From Paracoccaceae bacterium (lineage in GTDB: Bacteria > Pseudomonadota > Alphaproteobacteria > Rhodobacterales > Rhodobacteraceae), in the NCBI GenBank assembly GCA_026982255.1, contig JALSHL010000238.1:1-12716 (forward strand): a stretch of DNA of 12,716 nucleotides, read 5' to 3'. Under the pieces are notes generated by a model, which made no database searches, had not been told where the DNA came from, and worked only from the letters and a program-made list of their open reading frames with translations. Both the position numbers and the translations under genes were made by a program. Shown here piece by piece: positions 1 through 6,444 of this stretch. Within the stretch, counting starts at the first letter, position 1; every line of letters begins with the position of its first letter.

Positions 1-574
1 GATGCAGGGCGTGGAAATCCTCGCGGGAAAAATCGCGATGCTCCATCATGCTGATCGCCAGCGCATCGCCCAGCGCAAGGCTCATGGTGGTCGAGGTCGT
101 GGGCGCCATGCCGACGGCGCAGGCTTCCGGCGCGTCGGGTAGAACCAGCGCGATGTCGGCGTTTTGCAGCAAGGTGCTGTGCCTGTTTTTTGCCACCCCG
201 ATCACCGGCACCGAAAACCGCCGTGCATGGGTCAGGATATCGGCCAGTTCCGGGGTCTCGCCGGAATTGGAAAGCACCAACACCACATCGGCGGGCGTGA
301 TCATGCCCAGATCGCCGTGGCTGGCCTCCGCCGGATGCACGAATTGCGCCGGCGCACCGGTGGAGGCAAACGTCGCCGCAACCTTGCGCGCCACATGCCC
401 CGATTTGCCCATACCACAGACCACGATCCGCCCTTTGGCCGACAGCAGCACCTCCACCGCCCGCGCGAAATCCGCATCCAGCCCCTCGGCCAGTTGCGCC
501 AGCGCCGCGCTTTCCAGCCGCAGAACCCGCCGTCCGGAATCAACCAGCCTGTTGGATATGGAGGCAACAACCAT
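1..574 (-). CDS. kdsD: Arabinose-5-phosphate isomerase, KpsF/GutQ family (C-terminus outside window)
   Basis: This is the N-terminal 191 residues of a sugar-phosphate isomerase that interconverts ribulose-5-phosphate and arabinose-5-phosphate, the first step toward the Kdo of lipopolysaccharide, in the cytoplasm. The visible part is the SIS domain: GMGKSGH around residue 57, HPAEASHGDLG around 80-90 and SNSGETPEL around 102-110. K57, E106, E150 and H190 match the family's catalytic or binding positions (K59, E111, E152, H193 in E. coli numbering, approximately). Family members are about 320 residues, so the two C-terminal CBS domains should lie beyond the left edge. The ATG at 574 follows AGGCGG and lies 10 nt after the rnd stop, so the two genes are probably co-transcribed. 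In related genomes lptC/lptA/lptB usually follow (family knowledge). GutQ or KpsF paralogues are possible, but the position next to rnd favours KdsD. Confidence 0.9.
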   Translation of the reverse strand, partial: MVVASISNRLVDSGRRVLRLESAALAQLAEGLDADFARAVEVLLSAKGRIVVCGMGKSGHVARKVAATFASTGAPAQFVHPAEASHGDLGMITPADVVLVLSNSGETPELADILTHARRFSVPVIGVAKNRHSTLLQNADIALVLPDAPEACAVGMAPTTSTTMSLALGDALAISMMEHRDFSREDFHALH

Positions 575-584
575 GTTCCGCCGC

Positions 585-1196
585 CTAATGGGAAAAAATA
601 TCGACATCCGGCCAGCCGGCCAGATCAAGCTCGGCACGGCGTGGCAGAAAATCGAAACAGGCCTGCGCCAGTTCCGTGCGCCCCTCGCGCGCCAGCCGTT
701 CGTCCAGAATGGCCATCAGCCGGTGCAGATACAGAACATCCGATGCGGCGTAGTCGATCTGCGCCTGCGTCAGTTCCGCCGCGCCCCAGTCCGAGGATTG
801 CTGCTGCTTGGAAATATCCACTTTCAACAACTCCTGCAGCAGGTTTTTCAGCCCGTGCCGGTCCGTATAGGTGCGCACCAGTTTCGAGGCGATCTTGGTG
901 CAATAGACCGGCGCCGTCAGCACGCCGAAACGGTTCAGCATCACGGCAATATCGAAACGGCCGAAATGGAACAGCTTCAACACCTCCGGATCGGCCAGCA
1001 TCCGGCACAGGTTCGGGGCCTCCGTCTGGTCCTGCGAGATCTGCACCAGATGGGCATTTCCATCGCCCGAAGAAAGCTGCACAACACACAGACGGTCGCG
1101 ATGCGGCAGCAGCCCCATGGTTTCGGAATCGATGGCGACAACCGGACCGAGGTCCAGATCATCGGGCAGATCGTTTTGATACAGGTAGTTCGTCAT
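585..1196 (-). CDS. rnd: Ribonuclease D, short form (3'-5' exoribonuclease)
   Basis: A 203-residue DEDDy-type 3'-5' exonuclease, expected to trim tRNA precursor 3' ends in the cytoplasm. All three exonuclease motifs are visible: Exo I with D23 and E25 (AIDSETMGL), Exo II with D82 (HFGRFDIAV) and Exo III with Y149 and D153 (DYAASDVLYLH). The protein is about half the length of E. coli RNase D because it lacks the C-terminal HRDC repeats; this short form is common in Alphaproteobacteria (family knowledge). The ATG at 1196 is preceded by GGAAAACCGCC, a weak Shine-Dalgarno. kdsD follows after 10 nt, suggesting one transcript, possibly driven by the candidate promoter at 1244-1272. Confidence 0.93.
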   Translation of the reverse strand: MTNYLYQNDLPDDLDLGPVVAIDSETMGLLPHRDRLCVVQLSSGDGNAHLVQISQDQTEAPNLCRMLADPEVLKLFHFGRFDIAVMLNRFGVLTAPVYCTKIASKLVRTYTDRHGLKNLLQELLKVDISKQQQSSDWGAAELTQAQIDYAASDVLYLHRLMAILDERLAREGRTELAQACFDFLPRRAELDLAGWPDVDIFSH

Positions 1197-1243
1197 GGCG
1201 GTTTTCCAACCTTGTTTTCACCGGTCCCGGCCGTTGTTAACGG

Positions 1244-1272
1244 GTTTTACCCAGCCTGTCGATGCGGTGCAA
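1244..1272 (-). promoter_or_regulatory. Candidate sigma-70 promoter for rnd-kdsD
   Basis: On the minus strand TTGCAC (1267-1272) and TAAAAC (1244-1249) are separated by 17 nt, about 48 nt upstream of the rnd ATG. The -35 has 5 of 6 and the -10 has 4 of 6 consensus bases. The 219-nt rnd/fzlA intergenic region holds no gene I can support and no equally good plus-strand promoter. The assignment rests on consensus matching alone. Confidence 0.3.
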
Positions 1273-1415
1273 ACGGTTCAGGTCAAACACCGCCGATTCC
1301 GTCATGGCACCCCGCGCACACGGGAAATTCTGTTTCCTTTGTCCGGCGGAAATAGTATGTCTCGGCAAACGCCGGATATTTTCCGCGCCCGACTTTACGA
1401 AAGCACCGGATTTCC

Positions 1416-2081
1416 ATGCACCGTCTCTACCATCTGCCCCTGTCGCCGTTTTGCCGCAAAATCCGTCTGGTTCTGGCCGAAAAGAAAATCGACGTGGAAC
1501 TGGTGGAGGAACGCCCGTGGGAGCGCCGCCTCGATTATCTGCGCCAGAACCCTTCGGGCAAGGTGCCGATGCTGAAAACGGATGGTCTGGTGCTGGCGGA
1601 ATCCTCCGCGATTTTCGAATATATCGAGGAAACCCACCCGCAACCGCCGCTTTTGCCGGATGACCCCGCCGGTCGCGCCGAGGCCCGCCGCCTCGCCGCC
1701 TGGTTCGACGACAAGTTCCATCACGAGGTCACCGCCAACCTGCTGTATGAGCGCGTGAACAAGAAACTGATGAAATCCGGCTATCCCGAAAGCGCGCGGA
1801 TCAAGGCGGGGACGAAAAACATCAAATACCACCTCGACTACATGGGCTGGCTGCTGGAGCAGCGCCGCTGGCTGGCGGGCGAGCGCATGACCATCGCCGA
1901 TTTCGCCGCCGCCGCGCAGCTCAGCTGCCTCGACTATATCGGCGATGTGGACTGGTCCCGCAACCAGGCGGTGCGCGACTGGTATGCCAAGATCAAATCC
2001 CGTCCTGCCTTCCGCCCTGTTCTGGCCGACCATGTGCCGGGCTTCACCCCGCCCGAGCATTACGCCGATCTGGATTTCTGA
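1416..2081 (+). CDS. fzlA: GST-fold FtsZ-binding cell-division protein FzlA
   Basis: A 221-residue glutathione S-transferase-fold protein. The N-terminal thioredoxin-like domain (about 1-80) shows LSPFCRKIRLVLAEK, the KVPML cis-proline segment near 50 and the ESSAI segment near 62. The helical C-terminal domain includes the N-capping box MTIADFAAA near 155. The EERPWERR segment (W35) and the tail PPEHYADLDF resemble the Caulobacter protein FzlA, a GST relative without known GST activity that binds FtsZ and is needed for constriction (recalled family knowledge). The alternative is a generic GST; the conserved tail and the W in the FzlA position favour FzlA. The start has little Shine-Dalgarno (GAAAG about 14 nt upstream). 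Its stop overlaps the queG start by one base (TGATG), implying translational coupling. It diverges from rnd. Confidence 0.78.
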   Translation: MHRLYHLPLSPFCRKIRLVLAEKKIDVELVEERPWERRLDYLRQNPSGKVPMLKTDGLVLAESSAIFEYIEETHPQPPLLPDDPAGRAEARRLAAWFDDKFHHEVTANLLYERVNKKLMKSGYPESARIKAGTKNIKYHLDYMGWLLEQRRWLAGERMTIADFAAAAQLSCLDYIGDVDWSRNQAVRDWYAKIKSRPAFRPVLADHVPGFTPPEHYADLDF

Positions 2082-3124
2082 TGCCGGCGGCCGTGACAGA
2101 CGGCCTGTTGCCGGCGCTGCACGAAAGGGCGCGGGCCGAGGGATTCGCCGCCCTCGGCGTCTGCGCCCCCGACAGCATCCCGCAAGCGGCGGCACGGCTC
2201 GAAGCCTATGTCGAACGGGGCTACCACGGCCAGATGGGCTGGATGGAGGAGCGCCGGAACTGGCGCGGAAACCCTGCCGCCCTCTGGCCCGAGGCCCGGT
2301 CCGTCATCATGCTGGCCGACAATTACGGCCCCGCAGGCGATCCCCTCGAACTACTGGAAATGCCCGACCGCGGCAATATTTCCGTCTACGCCCGCAACAG
2401 GGATTACCATGATCCGGTCAAGAAACGCATCAAGCGCATCGGCCGCTGGCTGCTGGAACAGGCGGGCGGCGAGATCAAGGTTTTCGTCGATACCGCCCCC
2501 GTCATGGAAAAACCGCTGGGGCAGGCGGCAGGGCTTGGCTGGCAGGGCAAACATACCAACCTTGTCAGCCGCAAGATCGGCAGCTGGTTTTTCCTCTCGG
2601 CCATTTTTACCACGCTGGACCTGCCGAAATCCGAACCGGAAACCGACCATTGCGGCAGCTGCCGGAACTGTCTCGACATCTGCCCGACGGATGCTTTCGT
2701 CGGCCCCTACGAACTCGACGCGCGCAAGTGCATTTCCTATCTGACCATCGAACACAAGGGACCGGTGGACGAGGCCCTGCGCCCGCATCTCGGCAACCGT
2801 ATCTATGGCTGCGACGACTGCCTCGCCGTTTGCCCGTGGAACAAATTCGCGCAGGTGTCCAAAGACGCCAACTACTGGGCGCGGATCGAACTGCAATGCC
2901 CGAAACTGGAACACCTCGTGGCGCTGGATGACGCCGGTTTCCGGCAGGTTTTCCGCGGCTCCCCGATCAAACGCATCGGGCGCGACCGTTTCGTGCGCAA
3001 TGTCCTCTATGCCATCGGCAATTCCGGCGAGGCCGGCTTGCGTCCCGCCGTGCAACCCTTGCTCGCCGACCCTGATCCGGTGGTGCGCGACGCGGCTGCA
3101 TGGGCCATGTCGCGGCTCCCCTGA
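2081..3124 (+). CDS. queG: Epoxyqueuosine reductase QueG
   Basis: A 347-residue cobalamin- and 4Fe-4S-dependent enzyme that reduces epoxyqueuosine to queuosine in the wobble position of tRNA (Asp, Asn, His, Tyr), the last step of queuosine synthesis. Two ferredoxin-like cysteine sets are visible: C191, C194, C197, C201 (CGSCRNCLDICP) and C217 with C244, C247, C251 (CDDCLAVCPWN). The segment VFVDTAPVMEKPLG places D137 at the proposed catalytic acid, followed by GLGWQGKHTN. The end, about 315-347 (LADPDPVVRDAAAWAM), looks like a HEAT-type helical repeat. Length is normal for the family. The ATG shares its A with the fzlA stop. No other queuosine gene is in the window, so the pairing with fzlA is genomic rather than functional as far as can be seen. 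Confidence 0.96.
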   Translation: MPAAVTDGLLPALHERARAEGFAALGVCAPDSIPQAAARLEAYVERGYHGQMGWMEERRNWRGNPAALWPEARSVIMLADNYGPAGDPLELLEMPDRGNISVYARNRDYHDPVKKRIKRIGRWLLEQAGGEIKVFVDTAPVMEKPLGQAAGLGWQGKHTNLVSRKIGSWFFLSAIFTTLDLPKSEPETDHCGSCRNCLDICPTDAFVGPYELDARKCISYLTIEHKGPVDEALRPHLGNRIYGCDDCLAVCPWNKFAQVSKDANYWARIELQCPKLEHLVALDDAGFRQVFRGSPIKRIGRDRFVRNVLYAIGNSGEAGLRPAVQPLLADPDPVVRDAAAWAMSRLP

Positions 3125-3128
3125 ATCA

Positions 3129-3156
3129 AAAAACCCGGCGCAAAGGCCGGGTTTTT
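3129..3156. terminator. Bidirectional rho-independent terminator between queG and atpF
   Basis: An 11-bp perfect stem (AAAAACCCGGC / GCCGGGTTTTT) with a 6-nt loop GCAAAG lies 4 nt past the queG stop and 21 nt past the atpF stop. The flanking A and T runs supply a U-tract in both directions, so it should end both convergent transcripts. Confidence 0.92.
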
Positions 3157-3177
3157 CCGCTTCATTCCACAAAAAGC

Positions 3178-3741
3178 CTAGTGCAGTTTTGCACCGACCT
3201 CCTTGATAGCGTCGTCGATCAGCGCACCGGCTTCTTTTGCTGTCATTTTCGCTGCGATCACATCCTTGGCGGCTGCAATCGAAATTGCCACGGCCTTGTC
3301 TTTGATCTCGCGAACAGCGGCGTCTTCAGCCGATTTGATCTGCTCCTCGGCGGCGGCGATGCGGCGCACGATGTTGGCCTCCAGCTCGGCTTTGGCCGCT
3401 TCGGCGGCCAGTTCGGCCTCGGCTTTGGCGTGCTTGACGATGTCCTCGGCATGGGCCGCAACTTCTTTGTGCTTGCGCTCGAAAGATGCCAGAATTGTCT
3501 GGGCCTCCTCGCGCAGCGCACGGGCTTCGGCGATTTCCTTGCTGATGCCGTCCGCACGGTCATCGAGGATTTTCAGAAGCATCCGCGGCACACGGAAGTA
3601 AAGCAGGATGCCGACGAAAATCGAAGCCGAGATCAACACAACGAAGTTGGTGTTGTAGAGGCTGTAGAAAGGATAATCGCCTGCAGCAAACGCCGGGGTT
3701 GCGAACAAGGCGGCGAAGAAAAGGGAAATACGTTTGGTCAT
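3178..3741 (-). CDS. atpF: F0F1 ATP synthase subunit b
   Basis: A 187-residue peripheral-stalk subunit of the F0 sector. Residues 1-19 look like a signal-type leader (MTKRISLFFAALFATPAFA), followed by FYSLYNTNFVVLISASIFVGILLYF, a membrane anchor at about 25-50. The motif RVPRMLLKILDDRADGI then opens a long charged, alanine-rich coiled-coil helix to the C-terminus. SLYNTNFVV and the long leader identify b rather than b'. It is the last gene of the operon, 4 nt after the b' gene, with AAAGGG 8 nt before its ATG. The terminator at 3129-3156 closes the transcript. Alphaproteobacterial b/b' stalks are heterodimeric (family knowledge). Confidence 0.95.
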   Translation of the reverse strand: MTKRISLFFAALFATPAFAAGDYPFYSLYNTNFVVLISASIFVGILLYFRVPRMLLKILDDRADGISKEIAEARALREEAQTILASFERKHKEVAAHAEDIVKHAKAEAELAAEAAKAELEANIVRRIAAAEEQIKSAEDAAVREIKDKAVAISIAAAKDVIAAKMTAKEAGALIDDAIKEVGAKLH

Positions 3742-3745
3742 CGTG

Positions 3746-4291
3746 CTACCCTTTCAGACGCGCAGCAATGGCTGCCTTGAGTGCTTTTTCATCCGACGCC
3801 GACGGCATGATCGCCGCCACGACATCGACCGCCGCTATATTGGCAACTTCCTCGACGCTTTTCAGGGCGTTGTCCTGGATGACCTTGATGCGACCCTCGG
3901 ATTCCGCTGCCTTTGCGGCGATTTCCGCATCGGCCTTGGCAATGGCTGCCTCGATATCCTTCTTGATAAGGTCTTTTGCCTCGCCCGCAATCCGCTGGGC
4001 TTCGGCGCGCGCCTCGGCCAGAGCCGTGTTATAGGCTGCTTCGGCTTCTTCCGCCTTGCGTTTGAACTCGGCGGCCTGGTCTACGTCGTTGGCGATGGCG
4101 TTATGTCTGTCCTCGATCACCGAACCGATGCGCGGCAACGCGATACGGCTGACGATGAAATACAGAACAACAAGCGTCACCACCAGCCAGAAAATCTGGT
4201 TGGGGAATGTCGCAAAGTCGAGCTGCGGCATGCCGGGCTTGGCGGCCTCGGCTGCGGCTTCGGCGACGGGTGTAACGGCGTCAGCTGACAT
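3746..4291 (-). CDS. atpF2: F0F1 ATP synthase subunit b' (atpX/atpG in other naming)
   Basis: A 181-residue second b-type stalk subunit. After an acidic, alanine-rich N-terminus, MPQLDFATFPNQIFW leads into one membrane segment (about 30-50, VTLVVLYFIVSRIALPRIG), then a long coiled-coil region rich in Ala, Glu and Lys. PQLDF..FPNQIFW and IALPRIG are b' hallmarks. With AtpF it forms the b/b' heterodimer typical of phototrophs and Alphaproteobacteria (family knowledge). GGAGAGACAC precedes the ATG. It is separated from atpE by 101 nt, the widest gap in the operon, which contains two hairpins (4312-4373). Confidence 0.95.
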   Translation of the reverse strand: MSADAVTPVAEAAAEAAKPGMPQLDFATFPNQIFWLVVTLVVLYFIVSRIALPRIGSVIEDRHNAIANDVDQAAEFKRKAEEAEAAYNTALAEARAEAQRIAGEAKDLIKKDIEAAIAKADAEIAAKAAESEGRIKVIQDNALKSVEEVANIAAVDVVAAIMPSASDEKALKAAIAARLKG

Positions 4292-4311
4292 GTGTCTCTC
4301 CGATAGCAGGG

Positions 4312-4338
4312 CGGGCTACGCCTGTGCGCCGCAGCCCG
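4312..4338. other. Intergenic hairpin 2 between atpE and atpF2
   Basis: A 6-bp perfect stem CGGGCT / AGCCCG encloses a 15-nt GC-rich loop, 20 nt upstream of the atpF2 ATG on the minus-strand transcript. It has no adjacent U-tract, so it is not a standard terminator. It could affect translation of b' or RNA decay; this is inference. Confidence 0.4.
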
Positions 4339-4352
4339 TTGCAATCCATTTG

Positions 4353-4373
4353 CGGTCGCGGGAATCGCGACCG
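4353..4373. other. Intergenic hairpin 1 downstream of atpE
   Basis: An 8-bp perfect GC-rich stem (CGGTCGCG / CGCGACCG) with a 5-nt loop begins 19 nt after the atpE stop in the minus-strand transcript. No run of U follows, so it is unlikely to terminate. A stem at this place could protect the 3' end of an atpE-containing mRNA from exonucleases and so raise c-subunit output. The stem is seen directly; the role is inferred. Confidence 0.55.
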
Positions 4374-4392
4374 GCGTCGGCTTGTGTGCTGA

Positions 4393-4629
4393 TTAAACAG
4401 CAAACATCAGCAGCAGAGCAACGAGGAACGAGAAGATCCCCAGCGCTTCCGCAAACGCGATGCCGATAAAGAGGGTTGCCGTCTGTGCGCCGGCGGCTGC
4501 CGGGTTGCGCAGGGCGCCGGACAGGAAGTTGCCGGCCACGAGGCCCACACCGATGCCTGCGCCGCCCATGCCAATACTTGCGAGGCCTGCGCCGATCATC
4601 TGACCCATTACTGCGATATCGCCTTCCAT
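4393..4629 (-). CDS. atpE: F0F1 ATP synthase subunit c
   Basis: A 78-residue proteolipid that forms the proton-driven c-ring in the membrane. Two membrane hairpin helices are visible: a glycine-rich first helix (about 10-38, with the GxGxG pattern of MGGAGIGVGL), the polar RNP loop at 41-43, and a second helix carrying the ion-binding carboxylate E61 (GIAFAEALGIF). No sodium-type signature was evident, so proton coupling is expected. AAGGAG lies 8 nt before the ATG, one of the strongest ribosome sites in the operon and fitting for the most abundant subunit. Confidence 0.97.
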   Translation of the reverse strand: MEGDIAVMGQMIGAGLASIGMGGAGIGVGLVAGNFLSGALRNPAAAGAQTATLFIGIAFAEALGIFSFLVALLLMFAV

Positions 4630-4669
4630 AGTGATGCTCCTTCTACTGGAATAGCTGTGAATTTAGACC

Positions 4670-5452
4670 CTAGTGGCTCGGATGCAGAGCATCATTGAGA
4701 TACACCACGGTCAGGATTGTGAAAACATAGGCCTGAATAACGGCCACAAGAAGTTCAAGGCCGTAGACCCCGACAATTGCGAGTATCGGAAAAACAGCTC
4801 CGAGACCCAGAGCGCCGGCAAAGCCCGCGAACACTTTTACAACCGCATGTCCGGCCATCATGTTTCCGCCGAGACGGATGGAGTGGCTGACAGGGCGGAC
4901 GAAATAGGAAATCAGCTCGATCAGGAACAGCACGGGACGCAAGGCGGCCGGCGCGCTGGAAACCCAGAACAGCTTGATAAACGAAGGCCCGTTCTTGATG
5001 AAACCGATAGCGGTTACAGCCAGGAATACAGCAAGAGCCAGAACGCCGGTCACCGCGATCTGGGATGTGACCGTATAGCTGTAGGGGATAAGGCCCAGCA
5101 GGTTTGCAAACAGGATGAACAGGAACACGGTCATGATATAGGGGAAATATTTCAGCCCTTCCTTGCCGGTCACATCCACGATCATCTTGTGGATAAATCC
5201 ATAGGTCATTTCGGCCATCGACTGGCTGCGGCTCGGCACCATGGCGCGACCACGCGCACCGATTACCATCAGCAGGACCACGGAAACAATGACCAGCCCC
5301 ATCCAGAGTGTGACGTTTGTCGGCGTATACCAGTTGAGCGCGTCGCCACCGAACAGCGGGTGGATCTCGAACTGCTCCATCGGGTGGATGGCGAACCCTT
5401 TCGATGCTTCTCCGGCTACTGCTTCAGCTACGGCTTCCGTATGATCTGCCAC
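4670..5452 (-). CDS. atpB: F0F1 ATP synthase subunit a
   Basis: A 260-residue membrane subunit that carries the proton half-channels against the c-ring. The essential arginine is R193 in SHSIRLGGNMMAGH (equivalent to E. coli R210), and several hydrophobic helices are visible, for example about 48-66, 105-125, 132-151 and 215-255. FANLLGLIPYSYT near 115-127 is typical. The start is a GTG at 5452 preceded by GAGG with 7 nt spacing; the next in-frame ATG (residue 25) would remove the acidic N-terminus and lacks as good a site. It lies 33 nt after atpI and 40 nt before atpE. Confidence 0.96.
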   Translation of the reverse strand: MADHTEAVAEAVAGEASKGFAIHPMEQFEIHPLFGGDALNWYTPTNVTLWMGLVIVSVVLLMVIGARGRAMVPSRSQSMAEMTYGFIHKMIVDVTGKEGLKYFPYIMTVFLFILFANLLGLIPYSYTVTSQIAVTGVLALAVFLAVTAIGFIKNGPSFIKLFWVSSAPAALRPVLFLIELISYFVRPVSHSIRLGGNMMAGHAVVKVFAGFAGALGLGAVFPILAIVGVYGLELLVAVIQAYVFTILTVVYLNDALHPSH

Positions 5453-5485
5453 GATCGACCCTCGTCCATTTGCCCTCGCGGGCGG

Positions 5486-5812
5486 TTAATCTTCTGTCTC
5501 GGCGCTTCCGGCCTCGACCTTCCGGTTCTGGACTTCCTCGGCCGTGCGCATCATGACGCGAATTCCGGCCGCAAAACCCAGCAGTGAAAACAGGATCAGG
5601 AAGATCGGGAGCGTCCCGAACAGGCTGTCCAGCCCGTATCCTATTCCCGTGCCCATGGCCATTCCGACCACAAGCTCAATTACCATACGCCAGGCCAGAC
5701 TGGCCTTTTCGTATTTACTCTCCTCGCGCGGACCCGTGGTCCGCGATGCGCGGGCGGCCTCTATCTTGGCCTCGAGCGCCTTCAGAGCCTCGGGATCAGG
5801 GGTATCGGGCAT
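5486..5812 (-). CDS. atpI: AtpI/AtpZ-type ATP synthase assembly protein
   Basis: A 108-residue small membrane protein at the head of the F0 operon. A charged N-terminal third (KALEAKIEAARASR) precedes two membrane segments: about 43-62 (MVIELVVGMAMGTGIGYGLD) and about 69-88 (PIFLILFSLLGFAAGIRVMM), with a charged tail. This matches the AtpI/AtpZ family that helps c-ring assembly or magnesium supply in other bacteria (family knowledge; the exact role is unsettled). GGAGAGTGTTGG precedes the ATG. It is the first gene downstream of the promoter at 5873-5901. Confidence 0.9.
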   Translation of the reverse strand: MPDTPDPEALKALEAKIEAARASRTTGPREESKYEKASLAWRMVIELVVGMAMGTGIGYGLDSLFGTLPIFLILFSLLGFAAGIRVMMRTAEEVQNRKVEAGSAETED

Positions 5813-5872
5813 CCAACACTCTCCTTTTCCGTCCGGTGCCCCGCAGATTCTTCCGCAGGCAAGTTTGGCGGC

Positions 5873-5901
5873 ACACTATGTGCGGGAATCGACTGTGTCA
5901 A
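5873..5901 (-). promoter_or_regulatory. Promoter of the F0 ATP synthase operon
   Basis: On the minus strand a perfect TTGACA -35 (5896-5901) is followed after 17 nt by TAGTGT (5873-5878), giving a leader of roughly 55 nt before atpI. It is the best match to the housekeeping consensus on that strand in this gap. An AT-rich block lies upstream at about 5938-5962. Confidence 0.6.
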
Positions 5902-6011
5902 GAAAGGTTTTTGTCACGAGAAAAAGGCGCAACATGCTGATAATAATGTATAAAAATACAACATTGACAGTTTGCGCGCTTTGTCGCGGCACGGGGGCTG
6001 CGAAATAAAAA

Positions 6012-6027
6012 TCAACCGTCCGGTTGA
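6012..6027. promoter_or_regulatory. Operator-like inverted repeat 1 (arsR promoter)
   Basis: TCAACCGTCCGGTTGA is a perfect inverted repeat with arms TCAACC and GGTTGA around 4 nt (the arms extend one base inward as CCG/CGG). It overlaps the -35 TTGACC of the regulator promoter. It shares the pattern TCAAyC-N4-GGTTGA with the second site 39 nt downstream, which argues for a common binding protein, most simply the ArsR-type product itself. Confidence 0.6.
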
Positions 6028-6051
6028 CCTTCTTCTTGGGGGATTTATAGT
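6024..6051 (+). promoter_or_regulatory. Promoter of the ArsR-type regulator, probably leaderless
   Basis: TTGACC (6024-6029) and TATAGT (6046-6051), each 5 of 6 to consensus, are separated by 16 nt. A start site 6-8 nt after the -10 falls at about 6057-6059, on or next to the regulator's ATG. The only purine-rich stretch near the gene, GGGGGA, lies inside this promoter spacer and would not be transcribed, consistent with leaderless translation. Confidence 0.6.
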
Positions 6052-6066
6052 CAATCATATGGTTGA
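6051..6066. promoter_or_regulatory. Operator-like inverted repeat 2 (spans arsR start codon)
   Basis: TCAATCATATGGTTGA has arms TCAATC and GGTTGA around ATAT, one mismatch from perfect. The ATG of the regulator is inside it, and its first base is the last base of the -10. Binding here would cover the transcription start and the beginning of the gene. Confidence 0.55.
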
Positions 6067-6427
6067 AGATCAGGATTCCCGCCTCGACGCCCTGTTTGCG
6101 GCGCTGTCGGACAGAACTCGCCGGGCTATATTGCTGGCTCTGCTTGACGGCGATGCGCCCGTCAAAACCCTTGCGGAGCCGTTCGATATGTCGATGGCGG
6201 CGGTATCCAAGCATATCCAGATACTCGGAAAGGCCGGTCTGGTAACGCAGCTCAAAATAGGCCGCGAGAAATGGTGCCGGCTGGAACACAACGCGTTCCG
6301 GCCTGCAGCCCTGTGGATCGAGTCCTACGGGCAGTTTCTGGACGACAGTTTCGAAATTCTGGAAAAGGCACTGGCCCTGCAGGCCGGGGAAGGCTACCTC
6401 GACTTGCCGGACCCTGATCGGGAATAG
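6059..6427 (+). CDS. ArsR-type winged-helix transcriptional repressor (non-metal subfamily)
   Basis: A 122-residue DNA-binding protein. The winged helix spans about 8-78: ALSDRTRRAILLALL, then the helix-turn-helix PVKTLAEPFDMSMAAVSKHIQILGKAGLV, then a wing REKWCRLE. The C-terminal part (WIESYGQFLDDSFEILEKAL) is typical of the subfamily usually encoded next to SRPBCC/AHSA1-domain proteins (family knowledge). The ELCVCD metal box is absent and only one cysteine is present (C73), so it is probably not a metal sensor. The ATG at 6059 is chosen because it is the first ATG in frame and fits the promoter; a TTG at 5972 in the same frame would run through the promoter and operator. Neighbours are divergent atpI and convergent fliL; no partner gene is visible, so the target is unknown beyond probable autoregulation. 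Confidence 0.85.
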   Translation: MVEDQDSRLDALFAALSDRTRRAILLALLDGDAPVKTLAEPFDMSMAAVSKHIQILGKAGLVTQLKIGREKWCRLEHNAFRPAALWIESYGQFLDDSFEILEKALALQAGEGYLDLPDPDRE

Positions 6428-6444
6428 GTGGCAGGTGCGGCTCC

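Noticed and set aside
48..1355. Long plus-strand open frame of 435 codons
   Set aside because: It lies antisense to kdsD and rnd, both of which show clear catalytic motifs, and its translation is low-complexity and unlike any family. It is a GC-rich shadow frame.
1395..2195. Minus-strand open frame of 266 codons
   Set aside because: It is antisense to fzlA, which has a full GST fold and family tail; there is no independent support for a second gene.
4353..4373. Transcription terminator after atpE
   Set aside because: The stem is strong but no U-run follows, and the b and b' genes downstream need the same transcript.
5972..6058. N-terminal extension of the ArsR-type gene from a TTG
   Set aside because: It would translate through the promoter and first operator, has no Shine-Dalgarno, and adds 29 residues not seen in the family.
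5876..6289. Minus-strand open frame of 137 codons upstream of atpI
   Set aside because: It runs through the atp promoter and antisense to the ArsR-type gene, with no domain or ribosome site; it is a shadow frame.
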